Positions 1 to 5,834 of a stretch of DNA of 7,324 nucleotides are shown here, piece by piece. Within the stretch, counting starts at the first letter, position 1. The number at the start of each line of letters is the position of its first letter. Location: assembly GCA_026999335.1 (NCBI GenBank), contig JALTPW010000908.1, positions 1-7,324 on the forward strand, given 5' to 3'. Under the pieces are notes generated by a model. That model had not been told where the DNA came from, ran no database searches, and was given only the letters and a program-made list of their open reading frames with translations. The stretch is from Chromatiales bacterium. Lineage in GTDB: Bacteria; Pseudomonadota; Gammaproteobacteria; SZUA-152. A program made the position numbers and the translations under genes.

Positions 1-299
1 CCATAACATTCGTTTTGTGCTATATAAAGAAAATAACCCAATGATGTTCTCTTTTCTTGATCTGTTAACGGCAATCGCTGGAGCAAGGTCGGGTCAAGCA
101 CATTGTTTCTTTCCAATATTTCACATTTTTCAATGTTTTTTTCAAGCTCTTCGATAGAGGCTCTCAGTTGTGAGTAGACGAGGTCGATGATTTCATCTTC
201 TTGCGGGTCACTCAAGAACGTGGCGCCTTCTTCTGCCGAGGCAACCGTTACAAAACCCCAAAAAAAACAAGCCAATATTCCCCTTTTAATGGCATCCAT
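1..299 (-). CDS. Putative secreted protein of unknown family, 3'-truncated by the window edge
   Basis: This minus-strand reading frame opens at the ATG at 299-297 and runs without a stop for 99 codons to the window edge, so its C-terminus is missing. The first 22 residues look like a signal peptide: a Lys/Arg n-region (MDAIKRG), a hydrophobic core (ILACFFWGFVTV) and an ASA cleavage motif before EE, so the product is probably exported to the periplasm or beyond. The mature part is acidic and mostly helical, with an Ile/Glu/Leu-rich stretch (ASIEELEKNIEKCEIL) around residues 46-61 and two cysteines, near residues 59 and 98. A GGGAGG Shine-Dalgarno sequence lies 9 bases before the ATG, which supports this start. 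The start overlaps the end of the upstream gene by 14 bases, so the two are probably translated from one mRNA. I do not recognise the family and assign no function. Confidence 0.7.
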   Translation of the reverse strand, partial: MDAIKRGILACFFWGFVTVASAEEGATFLSDPQEDEIIDLVYSQLRASIEELEKNIEKCEILERNNVLDPTLLQRLPLTDQEKRTSLGYFLYIAQNECY

Positions 300-537
300 G
301 GACGACTGCCTCCCAGAACTTTACTTCCTCAGTCGTGAGAGTCGTCTTATTATCAAGCAGGTGAAGATATGCAATCCGCTGTACTCTTGCCTTCTCTAGA
401 TAATCTATGCTGCCCATTGCCTGCGCCCATGCCGCCCATTCGTAGGAGCTGATATTATAAGCGACCTCAAGTGTACGTACACCGTAGCTTGAAAATATTT
501 TTACTACCGTGCTTCCTGCCACTACGCTGGTTAGCAA
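286..537 (-). CDS. Small protein of unknown function; reading frame probably begins further upstream and is broken by TAG
   Basis: The frame from the TTG at 537 to the TGA at 288-286 gives 83 residues (LLTSVVAGST through EAVVHGCH). TTG is the only usual start codon between the upstream TAG (600-598) and the body of the gene, and its ribosome site is poor: AGGG lies only 3 bases away. The frame stays open back to 597, adding a helix-like segment (SKPSKEAIEDIQRIRELGN) that reads as part of the same protein. Beyond the TAG the same frame reaches an ATG at 630, correctly placed after a strong promoter. The product has no signal peptide or clear membrane span. It contains several aromatic residues (SSYEWAAWAQ) and seems helical and cytoplasmic. 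It overlaps the start of the exported-protein gene by 14 bases, suggesting coupled translation. The family is not recognised. It is either a gene with an alternative start, a fresh nonsense pseudogene, or a sequencing error. Confidence 0.5.
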   Translation of the reverse strand: MLTSVVAGSTVVKIFSSYGVRTLEVAYNISSYEWAAWAQAMGSIDYLEKARVQRIAYLHLLDNKTTLTTEEVKFWEAVVHGCH

Positions 538-630
538 ATTCCCTAGTTCTCGAATCCGTTGTATATCTTCTATTGCTTCTTTGCTTGGTTTGCTAAACTA
601 CAACCCAGAAATATCCGGACATTTTGTCAT
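538..630 (-). other. In-frame 5' extension of the 286-537 gene, with an internal amber codon
   Basis: Reading from the ATG at 630-628 gives MTKCPDISGL, then TAG at 600-598, then FSKPSKEAIEDIQRIRELGN leading directly into the downstream frame. The ATG lies about 33 bases after the start site predicted from the promoter at 670-698, a normal leader length. A GAG core 9 bases before the ATG is a weak Shine-Dalgarno. If the TAG were sense or mis-sequenced, the product would be about 114 residues. Alternatives are a ten-residue leader peptide or a nonsense mutation. The frame relation and the promoter spacing are seen in the sequence; the interpretation is inference. Confidence 0.45.
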
Positions 631-669
631 AGTGTCGTTCTCGCTAGTTGATGAAATCACTCCAATATT

Positions 670-698
670 AATATATTTTCAGGCTGAGTTTCTGTCAA
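670..698 (-). promoter_or_regulatory. Near-consensus sigma70-type promoter for the 1-630 unit
   Basis: On the minus strand, TTGACA (698-693) and TATATT (675-670) are separated by exactly 17 bases, which is a perfect -35 and a 5/6 -10 box. Transcription would start near 663. The -35 box contains the ilvA stop codon (TGA, 697-695), so this promoter is built into the end of ilvA. I see no intrinsic terminator between ilvA and this unit. Confidence 0.75.
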
Positions 699-2209
699 CC
701 AAGAAACAACCGATAGGCCGGGTTGTCCGTCTCGTCCCAGTGTTCGTAGCCCAGATTATCGAGGAATGACTGAAAGTCGTCGCTGTCCGTCGGTGGCACC
801 TGGATGCCGCAGAGGATGCGGCCGTAGGCGGCGCCGTGGTTGCGGTAGTGGAACAGACTGATGTTCCAACGGCCGCCGATATGTTGCAGGAAGCGCAGCA
901 GGGCGCCGGGGCGCTCCGGGAACTGGAAGCGGAACAGGCGTTCGTTGTTGGCGCTCTGGCTGTGGCCGCCGACCAGATGGCGGATGTGTAGCTTGGCTAC
1001 TTCATTGTCGGTGAGATCCAGTACGGAATAATCGCCCTTACTCAGTTCGCGGATCAGCTCATCTCTTTCCGTGTCGCCGCCGTGCATCTGTACGCCGACG
1101 AAGATGTGTGCCTGCGTAGGATCAGCATAGCGGTAGTTGAACTCGGTGATGCCGCGCAGACCGACCATTTCGCAGAACCGGCGAAAGCTGCCGGGCCGCT
1201 CGGGGATGGTGACGCTGAGCAGGGCCTCGCGGCGCTCACCCAGTTCGGCACGTTCGGCGACGTGGCGCAGGCGGTCAAAATTCATATTGGCGCCGGAATC
1301 GATGGCCACCAGCGCCTTGCCGCTGATGCGTTCGCGGGTGACGTATTTTTTCGCCCCGGCGACGGCCAGGGCGCCGGCGGGTTCGGCGATGGAGCGGGTG
1401 TCGTCGAAGATATCCTTGATGGCGGCGCAGATTTCGTCGGTATTGACCAGGATCACCTCGTCCACCGTTTCGCGGGCAATACGGAAGGGCTCTTCGCCCA
1501 CCTGGCGCACGGCCACGCCGTCGGCGAAGATGCCGACCTGATCCAGCACCACCCGTTCACCGGCGGCCAGCGCGTGGTGAAGGCAGGGAGCGTCTTCCGG
1601 TTCCACGCCGATGATCCTGGTTTCCGGCCGCAGGGCCTTGACGTAGGCAGCGATGCCGGCAATCAGTCCGCCGCCGCCAACGGGGACGAAGATGGCATGA
1701 ATGCCGCCGCTGTGCTGGCGCAGGATCTCCATCGCCACCGTGCCCTGGCCGGCGATCACGTCCGGGTCGTCGTAAGGCGGGATGTAGGTCATACCGCGTG
1801 TCTTCACGAGCCCGCAAGCATGCTCGTAAGCGTCGTCGTAGGTATTGCCGTGCAGAACCACTTCAGCACCCAGACGCTGTACCGCCTGCACTTTGATGTC
1901 CGGGGTGGTCTTGGGCATCACGATCAACGCCGTGAGTCCCAGGCGCTGTGCCGCCAGCGCTACGCCCTGGGCATGATTGCCGGCGGAGGCGGTGATGACT
2001 CCCTTGCGTTGCTGATCCGCGTCGAGCTGGACGATCTTGTTGTAGGCCCCGCGTAGCTTGAAGGAGAATACCGGCTGCAAATCCTCGCGCTTCAGCCACA
2101 GCGGGTTGCCGAGACGCAGGGAGAGGGTTTCGGCCAGCTCCAACGGGGTCTCGTTGGCGACTTCGTAGACGCGGGCATTGAGTATCTTTTTGGTGTAGTG
2201 ATCCAACAT
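695..2209 (-). CDS. ilvA: Threonine ammonia-lyase (threonine deaminase), biosynthetic long form
   Basis: IlvA is a cytoplasmic PLP enzyme that converts L-threonine to 2-oxobutanoate and ammonia, the first committed step of isoleucine synthesis. The 504 residues fit the long biosynthetic form (E. coli about 514). The catalytic domain (about 1-320) carries SFKLRGAYNK with the PLP lysine at K51, the substrate loop SAGNHAQG (75-82), the phosphate-binding glycine loop GGGGL (178-182) and EPAGAL (276-281). Two ACT-like regulatory domains follow, at about 327-400 and 423-496, each opening with an ERPG motif. In E. coli IlvA this part binds isoleucine (inhibitor) and valine (activator). The start at ATG 2209 gives MLDHYTKKIL, like Pseudomonas IlvA N-termini; no good Shine-Dalgarno is visible. 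It is divergent from rpiA across 111 bases, an arrangement also known in Pseudomonas. No isoleucine-rich leader peptide or attenuator is visible upstream. Confidence 0.97.
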   Translation of the reverse strand: MLDHYTKKILNARVYEVANETPLELAETLSLRLGNPLWLKREDLQPVFSFKLRGAYNKIVQLDADQQRKGVITASAGNHAQGVALAAQRLGLTALIVMPKTTPDIKVQAVQRLGAEVVLHGNTYDDAYEHACGLVKTRGMTYIPPYDDPDVIAGQGTVAMEILRQHSGGIHAIFVPVGGGGLIAGIAAYVKALRPETRIIGVEPEDAPCLHHALAAGERVVLDQVGIFADGVAVRQVGEEPFRIARETVDEVILVNTDEICAAIKDIFDDTRSIAEPAGALAVAGAKKYVTRERISGKALVAIDSGANMNFDRLRHVAERAELGERREALLSVTIPERPGSFRRFCEMVGLRGITEFNYRYADPTQAHIFVGVQMHGGDTERDELIRELSKGDYSVLDLTDNEVAKLHIRHLVGGHSQSANNERLFRFQFPERPGALLRFLQHIGGRWNISLFHYRNHGAAYGRILCGIQVPPTDSDDFQSFLDNLGYEHWDETDNPAYRLFLG

Positions 2210-2320
2210 AATGCCGCAACGGTATCAGCTTGGCGTGTGCCTGTCAGGCGCAGAGTGTGGTGCTTGCGGTATACTGCTGCCAGACCTGAATCGGTAAACC
2301 AGTCAACGGGAAACAGAAGA
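2210..2320. promoter_or_regulatory. Divergent ilvA/rpiA promoter region
   Basis: These 111 bases must hold both promoters. The palindrome GTATAC (2269-2274) offers a -10-like TATACT for rpiA (2270-2275, plus) and TATACC for ilvA (2273-2268, minus). No convincing -35 lies at 16-18 bases from either; for ilvA, TTTACC sits 19 bases away. A perfect 11-base inverted repeat, GCCTG-T-CAGGC (2239-2249), lies where the ilvA leader would begin and could be an operator. The assignment is weak, based only on box matching. Confidence 0.4.
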
Positions 2321-2977
2321 ATGAATCAAGACGAAATGAAAAAGGCGGTGGCCAAGGCCGCCATCGACTACATTAAGCCTGGTATGACGGTGGGTGTGGG
2401 TACCGGCAGCACCGCCAATTATTTCATCGACGAACTGGCCGGTATCAAGGGTCAGATCGAGACCACGGTGGCCAGTTCCGAGGCCTCGGCCGTGCGCCTC
2501 AAGGGACATGGCATTCCGGTGGAAGAGCTGAATATGGTGAGTGTGATCGATGTGTATGTGGACGGCGCCGACGAGTCTAACAAGTATTTGCACCTGATGA
2601 AGGGCGGCGGCGGTGCGCTGACGCGTGAAAAGATCGTCGCGGCGGTGTCGAAGCAATTCGTTTGTATCGCCGATGAGTCCAAGCTGGTGGATATTATGGG
2701 CGAATTCCCATTGCCCATCGAGGTGATTCCCATGGCGCGCAGTTATGTCGCCCGCGAGCTGGTGAAGCTGGGCGGCCAGCCGGCCTACCGCGAGGGCTTT
2801 ATTACTGATAACGGCAACGTCATCCTCGATGTACACGGCTTGCAGATCATGAATCCGGTGGAACTGGAACAGACCCTGAATAACATTGCCGGCATCGTCA
2901 CCAACGGTCTGTTCGCCATGCGTCCGGCGGATGTGCTGCTGCTCGGTACCCCGGGTGGCGTTAAGACCATCACCTGA
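2321..2977 (+). CDS. rpiA: Ribose-5-phosphate isomerase A
   Basis: RpiA interconverts ribose 5-phosphate and ribulose 5-phosphate in the non-oxidative pentose phosphate pathway, in the cytoplasm. The 218-residue product matches the family length (E. coli 219). The phosphate-binding GTGSTANYFI (residues 27-36), the DGADE motif (81-85) and KGGGGALTREK (94-104) are intact. Active-site residues D81, D84, K94 and E103 (the catalytic base) fall at the same numbers as in E. coli. The frame is open further upstream, but the family N-terminus (MNQDEMKKAVAKAA) identifies ATG 2321 as the start; GGGA and AGAAG sequences lie just before it. It is divergent from ilvA and followed after 7 bases by an intrinsic terminator, so it is probably a single-gene transcript. 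Confidence 0.97.
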   Translation: MNQDEMKKAVAKAAIDYIKPGMTVGVGTGSTANYFIDELAGIKGQIETTVASSEASAVRLKGHGIPVEELNMVSVIDVYVDGADESNKYLHLMKGGGGALTREKIVAAVSKQFVCIADESKLVDIMGEFPLPIEVIPMARSYVARELVKLGGQPAYREGFITDNGNVILDVHGLQIMNPVELEQTLNNIAGIVTNGLFAMRPADVLLLGTPGGVKTIT

Positions 2978-2984
2978 CACCCCT

Positions 2985-3020
2985 TGCCACGGGGCGGCTT
3001 TTTCGCCCTGCGGCATTTTT
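2985..3020 (+). terminator. Rho-independent terminator of rpiA
   Basis: Arms 2985-2996 and 3004-3015 pair over 12 positions with one A/C mismatch and one G-U pair, around a 7-base loop (GCTTTTT). The core is GGGCG/CGCCC. The stem is followed at once by five T residues (3016-3020). It starts 8 bases after the rpiA stop codon, the classic placement. Confidence 0.85.
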
Positions 3021-3035
3021 ACAGCGCTTGCCGCA

Positions 3036-3242
3036 ATGAATCTTCCGCGTCTGTTCATCGGTTTGGGTATCTTCTTTCTCGCCGTAGGCCTGCTGTGGCC
3101 CTGGTTACTGAAGCTGGGGTTCGGGCGCCTGCCCGGCGATATCGTTATTGAGCGCGACAATGTGCGTTTCTATTTTCCGCTGACCAGCGCCATCATTGTC
3201 AGTCTGCTGCTCTCATTGCTGTTCTGGTTGCTGCGTAAATGA
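3036..3242 (+). CDS. DUF2905-family small membrane protein
   Basis: The 68-residue product fits the DUF2905 family, an uncharacterised family of about 70-residue inner-membrane proteins. Residues 4-24 form one membrane helix (PRLFIGLGIFFLAVGLLWPW), and residues 47-66 form a second (TSAIIVSLLLSLLFWLL). Between them is the family signature GRLPGDIVIERDNVRFYFPL (about 28-47). The frame is open further upstream inside rpiA, but the family N-terminus fixes the start at ATG 3036. That start lies only 15 bases after the T-tract of the rpiA terminator and has no evident Shine-Dalgarno or promoter, so expression may depend on terminator readthrough. Its TGA overlaps the ATG of the next gene (ATGA at 3239-3242), implying translational coupling. 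The molecular function is unknown. Confidence 0.88.
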   Translation: MNLPRLFIGLGIFFLAVGLLWPWLLKLGFGRLPGDIVIERDNVRFYFPLTSAIIVSLLLSLLFWLLRK

Positions 3243-4021
3243 GCGCTAGCGGGCAATTTCGTCTGCTGCGAATCCTGATCCTGTCGTTGATATTGCTGGC
3301 AGTGGCGGCGAGCAGCCTGCTCACTTGGTTGCGCACCACCGATTGGGATCGGCCTCTGGTCGTGGCCATTTACCCCATCAATGCGGATGGCAGTGCGGCG
3401 TCGGAAAATTACATCGCCCGGCTGGATAGAGAGACGTTTGCGGATATCGAGGAATTTTTTACAGAAGAAGCCGAGCATTATCGCCTGGCCCTGAACAAGC
3501 CTTTCGAGGTGGTGCTGAGTTCGGTATTGGCGGAAAAACCACCGCAACCGCCGGCCGAACGCAGTGTGCCGGCTAATGTGGTGTGGAGCCTGAAGATTCG
3601 CTTCTGGGCCTGGCGCGTGGCGCGGAAGTATGGGCCACCAGCGGATATTCAGATGTTTGTGCTGTACCACGATCCCACGGTTCACCCCCGTCTGGGTCAT
3701 TCACTGGGTCTGCAAAAGGGCTTGCTGGGGATGGTGAATGCGTTTGCCAGCCGCCGCGCGACGAGCGGTAACAACCTGGTTATTACCCACGAGCTGCTGC
3801 ACACGGTCGGCGCCCGTGACAAGTATGATCCGGCCACGAACCTGCCCCTGTTTCCCCAGGGCTACGCCGAGCCGGATCGTCAGCCATTGCTGCCGCAGGA
3901 GCTGGCGGAAATCATGGCCGGACGCATACCGACGGCGCCGGGGAAGGTGGTGCAGGCACGCGGTCTTGCTCAGGCGCTGATCGGCCGACAGACGGCGCGC
4001 GAGATCTACTGGATTGAATAG
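3239..4021 (+). CDS. Membrane-anchored putative zinc metallopeptidase (HExxHxxGxxD)
   Basis: The 260-residue product begins with a basic tip and one hydrophobic helix (about 11-30, ILILSLILLAVAASSLL). No cleavage site is obvious, so it is probably anchored in the inner membrane with its bulk in the periplasm. The key motif is HELLHTVGARD at 184-194: H184 and H188 as zinc ligands, E185 as catalytic base, G191, and D194 as a possible third ligand, followed by KYD. This matches the HExxHxxGxxD pattern of snapalysin-like metzincins. M226 in LAEIMAGRI could be the Met-turn, which is inference. The middle contains a Trp-rich stretch (VVWSLKIRFWAWRVARKYG, about 114-132). It shares an ATGA junction with the DUF2905 gene, so the two may work together. 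The substrate is unknown. Catalytic activity is inferred only from the motif. Confidence 0.75.
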   Translation: MSASGQFRLLRILILSLILLAVAASSLLTWLRTTDWDRPLVVAIYPINADGSAASENYIARLDRETFADIEEFFTEEAEHYRLALNKPFEVVLSSVLAEKPPQPPAERSVPANVVWSLKIRFWAWRVARKYGPPADIQMFVLYHDPTVHPRLGHSLGLQKGLLGMVNAFASRRATSGNNLVITHELLHTVGARDKYDPATNLPLFPQGYAEPDRQPLLPQELAEIMAGRIPTAPGKVVQARGLAQALIGRQTAREIYWIE

Positions 4022-4038
4022 CGTTTTTTATTCGTCCC

Positions 4039-4054
4039 GTTTTAAGGTTAAAAC
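4039..4054. repeat. Inverted repeat GTTTTAA-GG-TTAAAAC
   Basis: This perfect 7-base inverted repeat with a 2-base spacer lies 17 bases after the metallopeptidase stop codon and immediately before the hairpin at 4056-4071. Because its right arm is also the T-run of that hairpin on the minus strand, it may be part of a bidirectional termination zone. No protein-binding role can be inferred. Confidence 0.5.
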
Positions 4055-4071
4055 CACCGCCTTTAGGCGGT
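4050..4071 (-). terminator. Possible terminator for the minus-strand gene set
   Basis: ACCGCC (4056-4061) and GGCGGT (4066-4071) form a perfect 6-base stem with a 4-base loop. On the minus strand it is followed by GG and then TTTT (4053-4050), a reasonable intrinsic terminator. On the plus strand no T-run follows. It would end transcription arriving from the MipA-like gene, leaving a 3' tail of about 180 bases. Confidence 0.45.
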
Positions 4072-4252
4072 CAGACTTATCCGTATCGTTGGCGTTATCA
4101 CGTTCTGGGCGCGGGTGATGACAGGTGTTCGAGCAATATGGTTCGTGGAACTCACTACATGCGGATTGCCGGGAATCATGGCAGGGCTGGATTTAAAAAA
4201 CGAACCGGCCCGTATGCGGACTTTCAGTCCGTAAGACCCATACAGATCATGT
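4072..4252. other. Convergent intergenic region with a bulged hairpin, no recognised gene
   Basis: The space between the convergent metallopeptidase and MipA-like genes holds no gene I can support. Within it, CGGACT-TTC-AGTCCG (4217-4231) is a perfect 6-base hairpin, extended by GTATG (4212-4216) and CATAC (4239-4243) across a 7-base bulge. On the minus strand a run of six T (4200-4195) follows 11 bases later, so this could be an imperfect terminator for the MipA-like gene or a structured RNA remnant. Short frames exist on both strands but lack protein-like features. Confidence 0.4.
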
Positions 4253-5092
4253 TCAGTCGGTGTGGTCTGTTGAGCGCGTTGATTTTGCGATTTGCCACAT
4301 GATGACAAGTCCTGCGCTGAGGTTGTCGGAGCGTTCTATCAGCGGGCTATCCATAAAGATGGCATTCGATAACATGTCATAGCGAAGCAGGCCGATGAGT
4401 GACAGTTTGTTGAAACGTTTATGGATCACTAGCGTGATTCGGTTGCCACTGTAACCTTTATCGGCATCGTATGCTGGCCGTGTTGAGAGTGAATCTTCTG
4501 TTGATACGTTGTAAAAATAGCCATGATAACGCCGTGTTGCGTAGATGGGGCCCAGTGAAAGCTCCCATCTTGAATGATTGTAGTGGTGTTTTACATTGAT
4601 GAATGGTGCAAATGTCCAGCCGTGATCACCGAGAGACAAATCATTTTCATTGATGGAAAAGGCAGCTCGCAGGGGAAGTTCCAATGACAGGTGGGTCTTT
4701 TTGTTTTCCGATTGCCATAACCGGCTAATGAGTGATGGACCGATTTCAAATGTCGGATCCAGGCGTGCCATCCCCCTCCGGGCGCCATTATCATCCGCAC
4801 TGGCGGGCAGGCTGGCGGCAAGACTAAAATCGAGCGTGACTGTTTTGGAGGTATAGAGAAACCCTTGTATACGTCCATCGCCAATCTTGAGGCGCTCGCC
4901 TCGGTAGACTATTGCGGGAAAAGGAAGCACAAGCATGCTGTCGCTGTTGGAACCACGGTAGTGGGGTAAGCTCATGCCGGCAAGGCCTGCGCGAACCTCC
5001 CAGACAGGCAGGTGCCCGGCCCAGGCAAAAGGGGTATTGATGACTAATAGTAATGGCAATAAAAAAGGAATTTTGAATGCTTGGTTTATCAT
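4253..5092 (-). CDS. MipA/OmpV-family outer-membrane protein
   Basis: The 279-residue product has a signal peptide of about 25 residues (hydrophobic core FLLPLLLVINTPFA, AWA cleavage site before GHLPVW). The mature part shows the MipA/OmpV pattern: HYRGS (44-48), LPFPAIVYRGERLKIGDG (56-73), GWTFAPFINV in the middle, then LGPIYATRRYHGYFYNVS and a PAYDADKGYSG segment. The family forms outer-membrane beta-barrels; E. coli MipA was described as a scaffold between the murein hydrolase MltA and the synthase PBP1B, whereas OmpV-like members act as porins or adhesins. Which role applies here cannot be told. The C-terminus ends in a polar tail (AKSTRSTDHTD) rather than the usual terminal aromatic residue of barrels. 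It is the last gene of a three-gene minus-strand set, 63 bases after the VTT-domain gene, with only a weak ribosome site (GAG 7 bases before ATG 5092). Confidence 0.85.
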   Translation of the reverse strand: MINQAFKIPFLLPLLLVINTPFAWAGHLPVWEVRAGLAGMSLPHYRGSNSDSMLVLPFPAIVYRGERLKIGDGRIQGFLYTSKTVTLDFSLAASLPASADDNGARRGMARLDPTFEIGPSLISRLWQSENKKTHLSLELPLRAAFSINENDLSLGDHGWTFAPFINVKHHYNHSRWELSLGPIYATRRYHGYFYNVSTEDSLSTRPAYDADKGYSGNRITLVIHKRFNKLSLIGLLRYDMLSNAIFMDSPLIERSDNLSAGLVIMWQIAKSTRSTDHTD

Positions 5093-5116
5093 GTAGTCTC
5101 AAGTATCACTTTCCCG

Positions 5117-5133
5117 GAGATTTGATAAATCTC
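5117..5133. repeat. Inverted repeat GAGATTT-GAT-AAATCTC upstream of the MipA-like gene
   Basis: A perfect 7-base inverted repeat with a 3-base spacer lies in the 63-base gap between the VTT-domain gene and the MipA-like gene, ending 25 bases before the latter's start codon. No T-run follows on the minus strand, so it is not an intrinsic terminator. It could be an operator, an mRNA processing site or a stabilising hairpin that sets different levels for the two genes. It does not resemble the CTTGAC operators upstream. Confidence 0.5.
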
Positions 5134-5155
5134 TCAGGACACCACACTAGACAGG

Positions 5156-5821
5156 TTACTGCTTGGCTATTTGCCTGTTTTTATTTTTGCGCAGGAAAAT
5201 ATACCATGCTAACCAAAGAAACAGTGAAATGGCTATGGCGGTAAAGATCGCGGGTGTTGGGTCGCTCAGACTGCTTTGTGAGCCGGCATAGGCTGCAATA
5301 AAGGCATAGGGGATGGTTCCAATCGAATAATATAACAAGAATCGCCAGAAGGGCATGCGATTGGCTCCGGCAAGGCAACAGCTGACTTCAGGCAGGATTG
5401 GAAGTGCGCGACAAATAATCAATACCATGGATCCATGCAGGGAAAATACACTTTCCATTTCGCGAAGTTTTTCAGGGTTTTTGTAGATTTTCATTAGTAA
5501 TCCCGGGCCATAAAGCCGACAGATCGTATAGCCGACCAATCCGGCCAGAAGCATGCCGGATATGGCGCTGATGCCTCCCAATAAAAAACCGAGAAAATAG
5601 CCTGATAAAATGGCGATGGTGAGTGTGGGTATCGCAATTAACAAATCTGCAAATAACAACACGATAACGACCGCCGCAACGTAAAGCGGATTGATTTGTG
5701 AGGCTGCGGTCAATGCCGACTCGATATCTTCTACGGTCAATATCCCCGTTGCTTTGATCAGGATAAAGGTAGACACAAAGATCGCCGCCAAGGTCAGCGC
5801 AAGTGTGATGAGTTGTTTCAT
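5156..5821 (-). CDS. TVP38/TMEM64-family (VTT/SNARE-associated domain) inner-membrane protein
   Basis: The 221-residue protein is strongly hydrophobic, with likely membrane segments at about 5-25, 47-66, 68-103 (split by SGYFLGFLLGG), 134-153, 161-180 and 192-210, and a basic C-terminal tail (RKNKNRQIAKQ). The VTT core is seen in ICRALPILPEVSCCLAGANRM: R138, P141, P144 and G152 followed by FWRF match the R-x-x-P-x-x-P and G-x-x-x-M-x-x-x-x-F pattern of the TVP38/DedA group. Some DedA-group proteins act as lipid scramblases or flippases, for instance of undecaprenyl phosphate. Whether this one does is unknown. It begins 13 bases after the dehydrogenase stop codon, on the same strand, so the two are very likely co-transcribed. 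The ribosome site is poor; the nearest AGGA, at the upstream stop codon, is about 17 bases away. Confidence 0.87.
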   Translation of the reverse strand: MKQLITLALTLAAIFVSTFILIKATGILTVEDIESALTAASQINPLYVAAVVIVLLFADLLIAIPTLTIAILSGYFLGFLLGGISAISGMLLAGLVGYTICRLYGPGLLMKIYKNPEKLREMESVFSLHGSMVLIICRALPILPEVSCCLAGANRMPFWRFLLYYSIGTIPYAFIAAYAGSQSSLSDPTPAIFTAIAISLFLWLAWYIFLRKNKNRQIAKQ

Positions 5822-5834
5822 GGGTTGGCCAATA

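Noticed and set aside
187..769. Two short plus-strand frames (187-399 and 509-769)
   Set aside because: They are antisense to the exported-protein gene, the small gene and the end of ilvA, where minus-strand coding is better supported by a promoter, a ribosome site and a signal peptide.
1082..2056. A 324-codon open frame on the plus strand across ilvA
   Set aside because: It lies opposite the conserved ilvA gene and is a G+C-driven shadow; its product has no recognisable motif.
2198..2320. A 41-codon N-terminal extension of rpiA
   Set aside because: The RpiA family starts at the ATG at 2321 and the extension covers the divergent promoter region and the ilvA start.
2303..3160. A 285-codon open frame on the minus strand across rpiA and DUF2905
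   Set aside because: It is the antisense of two recognised genes and covers the terminator; its His-rich product looks like shadow translation.
3170..3700. A 176-codon minus-strand frame opposite the metallopeptidase gene
   Set aside because: It is antisense to a gene with a clear HExxH motif and membrane anchor; it has no independent support.
4050..4243. Possible right end of an IS200/IS605-type element (hairpin GCC-loop-GGC near a former TnpB end) or group II intron domain V
   Set aside because: No TnpB or reverse-transcriptase remnant could be recognised, the bulge is 7 bases rather than the 2 expected for domain V, and the hairpin is explained as well by a terminator.
4063..4308. An 81-codon minus-strand frame at the end of the MipA-like gene
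   Set aside because: It overlaps the MipA-like gene in another frame and runs through hairpins. Its sequence lacks a domain-like pattern and no ribosome site is evident.
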